From Clostridia bacterium (GTDB taxonomy: Bacteria; Bacillota; Clostridia; Christensenellales; Borkfalkiaceae): DNA of 49,519 nt. The notes below the pieces were generated by a model that saw only the letters and a program-made list of their open reading frames with translations, did no database searches and had not been told where the DNA came from. The DNA is taken from positions 1-49,519 of the forward strand of contig JAFWBP010000015.1 of NCBI GenBank assembly GCA_017507045.1. Direction: 5' to 3'. This document shows, one piece after another, positions 8,403-15,064 of this stretch (within the stretch, counting starts at the first letter, position 1; every line of letters begins with the position of its first letter). Both the position numbers and the translations under genes were made by a program.

Positions 8403-8983
8403 GTACGTTACGGCTTGATTCGCGCCTTATAAGCTTGCGGGAAGAGGCAAAACAGGTGCGAGATCCCACCTGTTGCGATGAGGTGCTTGCCCTGCTTTTA
8501 AAGATCGCACGGAAGAGCACCCATATTCTGGAAATCGGAGCAGCGGAAGGGCTTACGTCTATTGCAATGCACCTTGCAACGGGTGCGCGCATTACGGCAA
8601 TCGAGGCAGACGGCGCGCGAGCCGAGTGCATGCGGCGAAACCTTAAAGAATTTGGAATAGAGGGCGCCGTTTGCTTGCACGAAGGCGATGCCGGAGAGAT
8701 CTTGCCCATGCTTGAAGGGGTATTTGATCTCATCTTCTTGGATGGCCCCAAGGCGCAGTATAAGCGGTATTTTCCTGAATGCAAGCGGCTCTTAAAGAGG
8801 GGAGGATACCTTGTTTCCGATGATATTCTCCTTTACGGTTGGGTGCGCGGTGAACCGCCCAAAAAGCGCCGTATGCTTGTAGAGCATATTCGCGAATACT
8901 TAACAATGATCGAATCGGATCCCGATTTGGAAACGCAGATCTATGAATACGGCGAAGGAGTTGCCGTATCGCACCGAAAATAA
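8399..8983 (+). CDS. trmR: TrmR/YrrM-like O-methyltransferase
   Basis: Class I SAM-dependent O-methyltransferase of the COG4122 type, 194 residues. Motif I is HILEIGAAEGLTSIAM (about 43-58), the acidic loop is ITAIEAD, and FDLIFLDGPKAQYKRYF is motif post-II/III. In Bacillus, YrrM (TrmR) methylates 5-hydroxyuridine at tRNA position 34 to 5-methoxyuridine and is encoded beside the U32 proteins YrrN/YrrO that make the hydroxyuridine. The same neighbour order is seen here with the U32 gene 65 nt downstream, which is why I prefer this over a catechol-type methyltransferase. GTG start overlaps the preceding stop. Confidence 0.82.
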   Translation: MSTLRLDSRLISLREEAKQVRDPTCCDEVLALLLKIARKSTHILEIGAAEGLTSIAMHLATGARITAIEADGARAECMRRNLKEFGIEGAVCLHEGDAGEILPMLEGVFDLIFLDGPKAQYKRYFPECKRLLKRGGYLVSDDILLYGWVRGEPPKKRRMLVEHIREYLTMIESDPDLETQIYEYGEGVAVSHRK

Positions 8984-8990
8984 AATACAG

Positions 8991-9021
8991 GCTCCCCCCT
9001 CTACGCTTAAGGGGGGAGTTT
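8991..9021 (+). terminator. Hairpin between trmR and the U32 gene, possible weak terminator
   Basis: CTCCCCCC (8992-8999) with GGGGGGAG (9011-9018), 11-nt loop, followed only by a short T tract (TTTG). It may attenuate rather than stop transcription into the U32 gene. Confidence 0.55.
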
Positions 9022-9048
9022 GCCGAAAGGCGATGAAAGGCAGGAAAC

Positions 9049-10251
9049 ATGAACAAACCGGAACTTCTCGCCCCTGCGGGGAATCTTAAAAAATTAAAGC
9101 TCGCATTTTATTATGGTGCTGATGCAGTTTATCTCGGCGGCAAAACCTTTTCCTTGCGCAGCTTTGCGGAAAATTTTAACGATGAAGAGCTTGCAGAGGG
9201 AATTGCCTATGCCCATGCCCGAGGCAAGCGCGTATATATCGCGGCAAACATCTTTGCAAGGAATAGTGATTTTCCGGCGCTGGAAGGGTATTTCCGCCGT
9301 TTAGAGGCGCTTCATGCAGATGGCGTACTCGTTTCCGATCTGGGCGTGTTGCGCCTTGTTAAGCGCGTTGCTCCAAGGCTTGCCGTGCATATCTCCACGC
9401 AAGCAAACACCGTGAATGCAGAGGCGGCGGCGATGTACTACTCACTCGGTGCGAGCCGTGTTGTTCTTGCGCGCGAGCTATCAGTTGCCGAGATCGCCGA
9501 AATTCACGCCGCAGTGCCGGAATTAGAGCTGGAGGCCTTTATACACGGTGCCATGTGCATTTCTTACAGCGGCAGATGTTACCTCTCCGATTATATCGAT
9601 GGGCGTAGTTCCAATCGCGGCGCATGTGCGCAGCCGTGCAGGTATGCGTGGGAAATCCGCGCTAAGGAGAGAAAGAGCGATTGGCTCTCCCTCGAGGCGG
9701 ATGAGCGCGGCACATACCTTCTTAACAGCAAGGATCTCAATATGAGCGCCCACCTCCCTGCGTTGTGGGGTGCCGGGATCGCGTCGCTCAAAATCGAAGG
9801 GCGCATGAAGAGCGAGTATTATCTTGCTACGGTCGTCAATGCTTATCGCCGTATCATAGACATGGGGTACTCCGATGCGCTCACTGCGGAGCTTGAAACG
9901 GTTACACACAGAGAATACACCACTGCCTATGCATTCGGCGCAAACGCACGCACAACCTCCGTACAAGGTTCGCAATATGCAGGCAGCTGCGAGTTCATTG
10001 CAATCGTGCGAGGCTGGTATAGTGGGCGCGTTACGGTTGAAATGCGCACCCGCTTTTACGAGGGCGACGTTTTGGAAATTCTTGCCCCTTCCTCCTGCTT
10101 TGGCGAACTCGTTACCGTTTCCAACATGCAGGATGCAGAGGGTGCCGTTTGCCCCGATGCAAAGCGCGTGCAGGCGCTCTATACCTTCGATTGTCCGTTT
10201 GCGCTGCAGGAGGGGGATATCCTCCGTCGGCGACGTAGGAAGGGGGATTAG
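9049..10251 (+). CDS. trhP: U32 family protein, TrhP-like tRNA 5-hydroxyuridine synthesis factor
   Basis: 400 residues. The N-terminus PELLAPAGNLKKLKLAFYYGADAVYLGG and the U32 signature EAFIHGAMCISYSGRCYLS (about 163-181), with downstream cysteines (RGACAQPCRYAW), define the U32 'peptidase' family with its conserved Cys cluster. Members TrhP/YrrO install 5-hydroxyuridine at tRNA wobble U34 and need prephenate; protease activity is not expected for this branch. The gene is preceded by the methyltransferase that would use its product. ATG is supported by AGGCAGGAAAC upstream. The C-terminal part is shorter than in the collagenase-annotated members. Confidence 0.85.
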   Translation: MNKPELLAPAGNLKKLKLAFYYGADAVYLGGKTFSLRSFAENFNDEELAEGIAYAHARGKRVYIAANIFARNSDFPALEGYFRRLEALHADGVLVSDLGVLRLVKRVAPRLAVHISTQANTVNAEAAAMYYSLGASRVVLARELSVAEIAEIHAAVPELELEAFIHGAMCISYSGRCYLSDYIDGRSSNRGACAQPCRYAWEIRAKERKSDWLSLEADERGTYLLNSKDLNMSAHLPALWGAGIASLKIEGRMKSEYYLATVVNAYRRIIDMGYSDALTAELETVTHREYTTAYAFGANARTTSVQGSQYAGSCEFIAIVRGWYSGRVTVEMRTRFYEGDVLEILAPSSCFGELVTVSNMQDAEGAVCPDAKRVQALYTFDCPFALQEGDILRRRRRKGD

Positions 10252-10260
10252 AGTACTTTT

Positions 10261-10293
10261 CATCATATGTAAATTTCTTTTTTGCATATGATG
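10261..10293. promoter_or_regulatory. 9-bp inverted repeat just before a start codon
   Basis: CATCATATG (10261-10269) and CATATGATG (10285-10293) are perfect inverted copies separated by 15 bases; the second ends four bases before the next start codon. It could be an operator or an mRNA hairpin. A TATGAT (10287-10292) lies inside the right arm. Confidence 0.5.
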
Positions 10294-10297
10294 TAAT

Positions 10298-10987
10298 ATG
10301 AGAATTCGATTTCCGTACGGCGGAACTGTTTTTTGTGCCGCGCTTTTTTTGTTTATCCTCACGCTTTCCTTTTTCGTTGGCATCTTCGCCTGGAACGGCA
10401 GAACGTATACCACGCTTGAGCTCAAACTTACCTATCATTTCCTCGTGCGTGATTGCGGCGTTACAACATCGGGCGCCGTAGCAGGTGAGAGTTACCTTGC
10501 GGGCGGTGCCGGTTATCTCATTGAAAAGGAGAACGCAGTTGCCCTTGCCTGCTACTATCAAAAGGCGGATGCGGAATTCGTGCGGGGTACCATGTCTGAA
10601 AATGGCGTTTTAACACGCGTTTTAACACTACAGACGGATCGCTTTGCTTTGGAGGGCGATTGGGGGACTGAGCGGGCAAATATCGAAGCTAACGCAAAAA
10701 CGGTGGATTCCCTCACGCGTATTCTATTTGAAACCGCTAACGGCTTAGATCGAGTGGAAATCTCGCAGGATGCGGCGCGCGCGGCGGTAAGCGGCGTCGT
10801 CTCCTCGCTGGGAGGACTTAGCGCAGGCAACGCCCATTCGTGCTACGATCTTTGGAATGTAGAGCTTCTTCGCGCACAGCGTAAGGGGAGGGAGATTGCA
10901 GAGGGTATCGTATTTGCAAAGGATTTGCGCTATTTGCAGATTCAGCTCTGTATGGCGGTGCTTCACCTTGCCGATTATTTTGCTTAG
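10298..10987 (+). CDS. Uncharacterised membrane-anchored protein
   Basis: 229 residues with a strong N-terminal hydrophobic helix (VFCAALFLFILTLSFFVGIFAW, about 11-32), then an extracytoplasmic domain. The segment AGGAGYLIEKENAVALACYYQKADAEFV resembles SPOR-adjacent or sporulation-associated small proteins in which a short Tyr/Ala-rich stretch binds peptidoglycan, but I cannot assign a family. The remainder is helical. There is no Shine-Dalgarno before ATG 10298; instead an inverted repeat with TATGAT ends 4 bases upstream. The preceding gene ends 46 bases earlier, so it may be in the same transcript. Confidence 0.75.
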   Translation: MRIRFPYGGTVFCAALFLFILTLSFFVGIFAWNGRTYTTLELKLTYHFLVRDCGVTTSGAVAGESYLAGGAGYLIEKENAVALACYYQKADAEFVRGTMSENGVLTRVLTLQTDRFALEGDWGTERANIEANAKTVDSLTRILFETANGLDRVEISQDAARAAVSGVVSSLGGLSAGNAHSCYDLWNVELLRAQRKGREIAEGIVFAKDLRYLQIQLCMAVLHLADYFA

Positions 10988-11106
10988 CAAGTGGAACCTC
11001 CGCGGAAGGGTAGGCATTAAAATCAAGAGCGCTCAGTGCAAGCGCCAGTGTGATCTGCGGCGATGATTTATTTTTTGATAAAATCCTATTTTTACCGCAA
11101 AATCGC

Positions 11107-11135
11107 TTGCAATTTATCTGACTTTCCCATATAAT
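11107..11135 (+). promoter_or_regulatory. Promoter of tRNA-Thr
   Basis: TTGCAA (11107-11112), 17-bp spacer, TATAAT (11130-11135). The predicted start near 11142 falls on a perfect palindrome. Confidence 0.88.
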
Positions 11136-11142
11136 AAAAAAG

Positions 11143-11158
11143 CGTTCCCGCGGGAACG
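11143..11158 (+). other. Perfect 16-bp palindrome at the 5' end of the tRNA-Thr precursor
   Basis: CGTTCCCG (11143-11150) immediately followed by CGGGAACG. Seven bases separate it from the mature tRNA 5' end. In RNA it could form a short hairpin, possibly influencing precursor processing; in DNA it could be an operator. Confidence 0.6.
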
Positions 11159-11165
11159 AAAAAAT

Positions 11166-11241
11166 GCTACTGTGGCTCAGTCGGTAGAGCAGCTGATTCG
11201 TAATCAGCAGGTCGCCGGTTCAAGTCCGGCCAGTAGCTCCA
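11166..11241 (+). tRNA. tRNA-Thr (anticodon CGT)
   Basis: Complete cloverleaf: acceptor GCTACTG/CAGTAGC, D stem GCTC/GAGC, anticodon stem GCTGA/TCAGC with loop TTCGTAA (anticodon CGT, reads ACG), T arm GCCGG-TTCAAGT-CCGGC, discriminator T, and genome-encoded CCA. Confidence 0.97.
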
Positions 11242-11277
11242 AAAAGAACTAGAAGCATCTATCTTCTAGTTCTTTTC
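11242..11277 (+). terminator. Terminator of tRNA-Thr
   Basis: A 14-bp stem AAAAGAACTAGAAG (11242-11255) with CTTCTAGTTCTTTT (11263-11276), starting directly after the CCA end. Confidence 0.93.
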
Positions 11278-11467
11278 ATATTTTCAAAGTTTATTCATGG
11301 AAATACACAAAATCCAAGTATCCGATCGCGCGATGGGGTATGCCGCGCGGTTTTTTCATTATAGGTTAGATAATTAAATATTGAAATAGAGTCGTTTTTG
11401 AGTGATTTAATTCCTTGCAATTTCACGCGAGATTAAAGCCGAGTTTTTTATGTCCACGTAAAACAGA

Positions 11468-11496
11468 TTGAATTAAATTTAATGGTATGATATAAT
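11468..11496 (+). promoter_or_regulatory. Promoter of the LCM-type methyltransferase
   Basis: TTGAAT (11468-11473), 17-bp spacer, TATAAT (11491-11496). Predicted start near 11503; AGGTGA precedes the ATG at 11533. The rest of 11278-11467 holds no gene that I can support. Confidence 0.85.
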
Positions 11497-11532
11497 AAAC
11501 TCACCGATAAATAAGAATTTGTAGGTGAATAA

Positions 11533-12318
11533 ATGAATAACGTAAATAAAACATTATATATCCCTTTATATGGTAAGTCCTATGTGAGTAAAAAGGGATT
11601 GTTTCTTGATGATAAAAAAGCCGAAGAAATTTGGGAAGAGGAAGGGTTTTCACTTAAAGGAAAATCGAAATCCAAATGGCTTGCATACTATATGGGAGTT
11701 CGCTCTGCCGTGTTTGACGAATGGTTAAAGCAACAAATGACAAATGCTCCGAATGCGGTGGTTGTTCATATTGGTTGCGGAATGGATAGCCGCATCATAA
11801 GAGTCGGAACTGAAAATCATAAATGGTACGATGTGGATTTTTCAAAAGTTATTGAAGAAAGAAAACGATACTATGCCGAATCAGATAAATACAAAATGAT
11901 TGCGGGCGACGTAAGAGAAAGCGCGTGGCTCTCAAGTATTAAGGAGACCCAATATGCCATTGTTGTAATGGAAGGCGTGAGTATGTACTTGACCTTTGAT
12001 GAAATGCGAAATTTAGCAGACAGCCTGTGTGCTCATTTTGAAAACCTTATACTTTTGGTGGACTCTTATACTTCTTTTGCGGTAAAAATGTCAAAGCGAA
12101 GAAACCCTATAAATGATGTAGGCGTAACTGAGGTTTATGGCATAGATACTCCACAAGCTTATCAAAACGGAGAGCTTACATTTGTAAAAGAACACACAAT
12201 GATACCTAAAAAATACATAGATGAGTTAAGAGGGTTTGAAAGGTTCGTTTTTGCAAAGCTTTATGCAGGCAGTTTCTCAAAAAAACTGTATCGGTTATTT
12301 GAATACAAAAAGAAATAA
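11533..12318 (+). CDS. LCM-family (leucine carboxyl methyltransferase-like) SAM methyltransferase
   Basis: 261 residues. The SAM-binding motif VVVHIGCGMDSRIIRV (about 75-90) and WYDVDFSKVIEERKRYY (about 98-114) are the hallmarks of the LCM/Tcmp_O-type class I methyltransferases, which act on small molecules or protein termini; VVMEGVSMYLTFDEMR follows. The substrate cannot be predicted. The gene is clearly more AT-rich than its neighbours, has its own promoter and terminator and stands alone next to a tRNA gene, a common site of acquisition, so horizontal transfer is likely. No integrase or attachment repeat is visible. Confidence 0.85.
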   Translation: MNNVNKTLYIPLYGKSYVSKKGLFLDDKKAEEIWEEEGFSLKGKSKSKWLAYYMGVRSAVFDEWLKQQMTNAPNAVVVHIGCGMDSRIIRVGTENHKWYDVDFSKVIEERKRYYAESDKYKMIAGDVRESAWLSSIKETQYAIVVMEGVSMYLTFDEMRNLADSLCAHFENLILLVDSYTSFAVKMSKRRNPINDVGVTEVYGIDTPQAYQNGELTFVKEHTMIPKKYIDELRGFERFVFAKLYAGSFSKKLYRLFEYKKK

Positions 12319-12386
12319 ACGTCAAGTTTTAATTTAGCCTTTGTGAAAATCTTTGAAAGTATAGCACACTATGCAATGCAAAAAAT

Positions 12387-12420
12387 AAAGCCTAACGAAA
12401 ATTTTTCGTTAGGCTTTTAT
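12387..12420. terminator. Bidirectional terminator between convergent genes
   Basis: AAAGCCTAACGAAAA (12387-12401) followed by the inverted TTTTTCGTTAGGCTTTT (12402-12418). A and T flanks let it work for the methyltransferase (plus) and the SDR gene (minus). Confidence 0.92.
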
Positions 12421-12471
12421 ATTGTTTAAAAATTCCTATGGGAAGAGCGTTTTATCCGAGAGCTTTCCTTT

Positions 12472-13119
12472 TCACCAAATAAAATTTGCTTTGGCATCTT
12501 CGCCGTTATCAATGAGCAGATCTTGCGCCGTCATGGATTTGTTTATCACCGTAATAAAATACGCCCATTCGGCGATCTCTTCCGCTTCCGCCCACTTGGG
12601 TAGAAGCGTTTCGTTCATAATCCGTTTCCACAGCGTGGGATCATTCATCACGCGCGCGTTGAGCGCAGTTTTCACGCCGCCCGGGGAAAGGCTGTTTGCG
12701 GTGGCGCCGTATTTTGCAATGCGCAGGGCAACGTTCTTCATGTAAGCAACCATGCCGCCCTTACTTGCGGCGTATTCGGGAAATTCAGCGCCCGTGCGCG
12801 CACTTGCGGATGCAATAAAGAGCACGCTTTTGATTTTTTCCTGAAAGGCATACTTTTCCGTTATGCGGATCGTGCCCTTAAGGTTGACATCAATATCCCG
12901 CCCCGAATCCTGCACGCTTGCGTTATTAATGAGAATTTCCACGCCTTCAACGTTGGGAAGCTCCCCTGAAAATACGTCAGTTTGCACATGAGAATAGTGC
13001 TCGTTGACGATGGAAGAGGGGAGCATGTCCAAGCCAAGCACCTCATCTCCGCAGGAAAGAAACTTTTCGGCAATCGCTTTGCCGATGCCTTTACTCGTTC
13101 CCGTTATCAGCACTTTCAT
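12472..13119 (-). CDS. Short-chain dehydrogenase/reductase (SDR)
   Basis: 215 residues. N-terminal NAD(P)-binding TGTSKGIGKAIA (7-18), NNAS motif (ILINNASVQDS, about 63-73), catalytic Ser (LFIASASAR) and YAASK (about 118-122), then the GATANSLSPGGVKTAL segment usual after the active site. Substrate unknown. It is short for the family (normally about 245) because the region after the nucleotide-binding Asp is trimmed. Its start lies inside the upstream transporter gene (29-nt overlap) with GGAGGTG as ribosome-binding site, so the two are translated from one mRNA under the preQ1 riboswitch. Confidence 0.9.
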   Translation of the reverse strand: MKVLITGTSKGIGKAIAEKFLSCGDEVLGLDMLPSSIVNEHYSHVQTDVFSGELPNVEGVEILINNASVQDSGRDIDVNLKGTIRITEKYAFQEKIKSVLFIASASARTGAEFPEYAASKGGMVAYMKNVALRIAKYGATANSLSPGGVKTALNARVMNDPTLWKRIMNETLLPKWAEAEEIAEWAYFITVINKSMTAQDLLIDNGEDAKANFIW

Positions 13120-13867
13120 GTTGCACCTCCGCTTTTAATTTCAAATATTCTTCTCCTACGCCTTTCATTTTCCAGCGCCGTGTGATGGCAAATCCGGGGT
13201 AGAGGAAGATGAGTTCGCACAATAGCTCTGCGATCATTCCGGTGAGCGCACAGGTTGCGCACTGCAAAAGCGACCAGCCAAAGAAGAAGTGGCTCACGAT
13301 CAACGCAAACGTAAAGTTATCGATAAACTGCCCGATTGCAGTTGAAACGTAGGTTCTCAGAACGTATGCAACGAGTCCATCCGGATTCTTTTTGAAGAGC
13401 TTTCCGATCCCGAAGTTGGAGAAGTTATTGATGATCGCCGAGGCGAGAAAGGCCGCCGTGCTGCCGAAAACAACGTACCACGTTCCGCCGAACGTTGCGT
13501 TCAGCGCGCCGTTCAAGAGTTCTTCGTTGCCCGCAACGAAAGCATTTCCCCACATGCCGGGGACCAAACTTCCAAGAAAGAATAAAAGGCAAAAAATGAG
13601 GTTCACGAAAATTGCGAGCACCGTGATCTCGATTGCGGCTTTCGGGCCGAAGTGCTTCGTGAGAATATCCATCGTGAAGAATGCAAACCACGAAACGATG
13701 ATCCCACAATCGAGCGCAAGCCAATCCCACGCAATCAGGATGCTCTTATTCGCCAGAAGATTCATAGCAAATACAGACATTATAAAAAGCGCGAGCACGA
13801 GCGCGGGAACGTTCTTTAATAGCACGCAAAATTCACGCCATTCTCTTTTTATCGTTTGTTTCAGCAT
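13091..13867 (-). CDS. VUT/YhhQ-family transporter, probable queuosine precursor importer
   Basis: 258 residues, about six membrane segments, of the COG1738 vitamin-uptake-like family (YhhQ) that imports preQ0/preQ1 or queuine. Family-like segments are NLLANKSILIAWDWLALDCGIIVSWFAFFTMDILTKHFGPKAA and the C-terminal QFIDNFTFALIVSHFFFG. The ATG at 13867 is chosen over an in-frame upstream start because GGGAGA lies 8 bases before it and the terminator of the riboswitch lies upstream. The preQ1-I riboswitch in its leader independently supports the substrate. No queuosine biosynthesis gene is in the window, so the cell may rely on salvage. Confidence 0.9.
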   Translation of the reverse strand: MLKQTIKREWREFCVLLKNVPALVLALFIMSVFAMNLLANKSILIAWDWLALDCGIIVSWFAFFTMDILTKHFGPKAAIEITVLAIFVNLIFCLLFFLGSLVPGMWGNAFVAGNEELLNGALNATFGGTWYVVFGSTAAFLASAIINNFSNFGIGKLFKKNPDGLVAYVLRTYVSTAIGQFIDNFTFALIVSHFFFGWSLLQCATCALTGMIAELLCELIFLYPGFAITRRWKMKGVGEEYLKLKAEVQHESADNGNE

Positions 13868-13901
13868 AACGTCTCCCAATCGCCGCGCAAGAAAAGCAAA
13901 C

Positions 13902-13921
13902 AAAAAGGGCGCACTGCGCCC
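13902..13921 (-). terminator. Attenuator terminator of the preQ1 riboswitch
   Basis: On the minus strand GGGCGCA-G-TGCGCCC (13921-13907) is followed by TTTTTG. It sits 7 nt downstream of the aptamer and before the ribosome-binding site, so ligand binding probably promotes termination. Confidence 0.85.
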
Positions 13922-13928
13922 ATCCTTT

Positions 13929-13968
13929 CCATAGTTTTGTTTATAGACAGGATGGTTCCGAACTGTCT
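13929..13968 (-). promoter_or_regulatory. preQ1-I riboswitch aptamer
   Basis: Read on the minus strand: P1 stem AGACAG (13968-13963) with CTGTCT (13951-13946 region), a loop starting TTCGGAACC, then the A-rich tail TATAAACAAAACTATGG, matching the class-I layout (stem, C-rich loop, stem, ATAAAnAACTAnGG tail). The tail would pair in the minor groove and its last GG with the loop cytosines. Aptamer, terminator and a queuosine-precursor transporter gene all fit together. Confidence 0.87.
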
Positions 13969-13987
13969 TTCAATTCACGGCTCTATC

Positions 13988-14016
13988 ACTTTACCATTTT
14001 TTCAAACGCATGTCAA
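13988..14016 (-). promoter_or_regulatory. Promoter of the riboswitch-VUT-SDR transcript
   Basis: Minus strand TTGACA (14016-14011), 17-bp spacer, TAAAGT (13993-13988). Predicted start about 13 nt before the aptamer. Confidence 0.87.
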
Positions 14017-14100
14017 GAGGAATGATGCGCGCGTCATATATTTTATATGTGCGCAGTAGAATTATTTCCGAAAATTTTCTTTGAAACGAGGGAAAATCAC

Positions 14101-14128
14101 TTGACACTTTCCGAATTTTCTTTATAAT
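14101..14128 (+). promoter_or_regulatory. Promoter of tRNA-Pro(AGG)
   Basis: TTGACA (14101-14106), 16-bp spacer, TATAAT (14123-14128). Mature tRNA starts at 14144. Confidence 0.85.
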
Positions 14129-14143
14129 AAGATATGCTTTCAT

Positions 14144-14220
14144 TGAGGTGTAGCGCAGTTTGGTAGCGCGCTTGGTTAGGGACCAAGAGGTCGTGGGTTC
14201 AAGTCCCGTCACCTCAACCA
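14144..14220 (+). tRNA. tRNA-Pro (anticodon AGG)
   Basis: Acceptor TGAGGTG/CACCTCA, D stem GCGC/GCGC, anticodon stem CTTGG/CCAAG with loop TTAGGGA, T arm GTGGG-TTCAAGT-CCCGT, discriminator A and encoded CCA. Anticodon AGG starts with A34, which is uncommon for bacterial tRNA-Pro and would need inosine conversion to read widely. Confidence 0.93.
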
Positions 14221-14224
14221 ATCA

Positions 14225-14256
14225 GCGGGGCTGGGATCCGTCCCAGCCCTGTTTGA
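14225..14256 (+). terminator. Terminator of tRNA-Pro(AGG)
   Basis: GGGCTGGGA (14228-14236) with TCCCAGCCC (14241-14249), then TGTTTGAT. Confidence 0.82.
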
Positions 14257-14336
14257 TAGTTTCAAGCATTTCTATAATTTCGGATGGGCGCCGCGCCGAA
14301 AAATGAATTGAAAAAAAGTTGAGCGAGCAGTATCAT

Positions 14337-14413
14337 CGAGGAGTAGCGCAGTTTGGTAGCGCGCTTGGTTCGGGACCAAGAGGTCGTGGGTTCAAATCCC
14401 GTCTCCTCGACCA
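14337..14413 (+). tRNA. tRNA-Pro (anticodon CGG)
   Basis: Acceptor CGAGGAG/CTCCTCG, same D arm, anticodon stem and T arm as the tRNA-Pro 116 nt upstream, loop TTCGGGA (anticodon CGG), discriminator A and encoded CCA. The pair clearly arose by duplication; they differ mainly in acceptor stem and anticodon first base. I do not see a clean promoter directly before it. Confidence 0.95.
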
Positions 14414-14453
14414 AAAACAGAACTTTTGTCTGCAGATAAAAGTTCTGTTTTTA
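14414..14453 (+). terminator. Terminator of tRNA-Pro(CGG)
   Basis: AAAAACAGAACTTTT (from 14413) with AAAAGTTCTGTTTTT (14438-14452). Confidence 0.92.
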
Positions 14454-14492
14454 TTTATCCAAAGCGCAGGCTTTGAGATACAATTCTATGCC

Positions 14493-14521
14493 TTGACTTA
14501 TATATAAAAATACGATATAAT
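14493..14521 (+). promoter_or_regulatory. Promoter of the 73-aa membrane protein
   Basis: TTGACT (14493-14498), 17-bp spacer, TATAAT (14516-14521). Confidence 0.85.
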
Positions 14522-14562
14522 ACATTTAGGCGAAAAGAATTGCAAAGAGGAGATTATTTGAT

Positions 14563-14784
14563 ATGAAAAAGCAAAATCTATATAAATTTATGTTTGCTGT
14601 GTCCGCCCTATTGGTTTTGGCTTTCGTTATACGCTTTGGGGTGGACATATACAAGTATGATGTTTATATGGGTTCTGCACCGCTATATGCATATGCACTT
14701 TTGAGAGCAGTTGAATTTGTTGTGCCGAGTATTATAATTTTTATAATTGGAATGATTTTAAAGAAAAAGTACGGTGGTAAATAA
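14563..14784 (+). CDS. Small two-helix membrane protein, function unknown
   Basis: 73 residues with two predicted membrane helices (FMFAVSALLVLAFVIRFGV, about 9-27, and AVEFVVPSIIIFIIGMILKK, about 50-69) joined by an aromatic loop (IYKYDVYMGSAPLYAYALL) and a basic C-terminus. A strong ribosome-binding site (AGAGGAG) and a near-consensus promoter argue that it is real. It is AT-rich compared with the genes around it and stands alone. I do not recognise a family. Confidence 0.75.
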   Translation: MKKQNLYKFMFAVSALLVLAFVIRFGVDIYKYDVYMGSAPLYAYALLRAVEFVVPSIIIFIIGMILKKKYGGK

Positions 14785-14868
14785 CCCACTTGGTTGGGAA
14801 GAGGCAGGAATGGTGTGCTTTGAGTAGTTTTTACCGATATTTACGCATGCTATGGTGTTCTTTCGCAA

Positions 14869-14902
14869 AAAAATCGACGGGTTTCTGCTTGTCGATTTTA
14901 AT
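14869..14902 (+). terminator. Terminator downstream of the 73-aa gene
   Basis: AAAATCGAC (14870-14878) with GTCGATTTT (14891-14899), then AATTTTATT. The 85 bases between the stop and this stem hold nothing that I recognise. Confidence 0.75.
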
Positions 14903-14959
14903 TTTATTCTGCCAAGTATAATAAGGGTTCACATTTTTTTATAAATTCATATAAATTGC

Positions 14960-14989
14960 GTGACAAACCGCAATCATCCTTGGTATAAT
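14960..14989 (+). promoter_or_regulatory. Probable promoter of the GH51-like gene
   Basis: GTGACA (14960-14965), 18-bp spacer, TATAAT (14984-14989). The -35 is only moderate. Leader of about 70 nt ends in GGAGGG before ATG 15065. Confidence 0.6.
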
Positions 14990-15064
14990 GTATTTAACAA
15001 TCGCTATCGGCAAAAAGTTTTCTTTGGCCGTATTCAAAAGGCCACAAAAGGGCTTGGAGGGAAT

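Noticed and set aside
11533..12318. The AT-rich methyltransferase as part of an integrated element beside tRNA-Thr
   Set aside because: No integrase, no duplicated tRNA 3' end and no other foreign gene nearby, so only the composition supports transfer.
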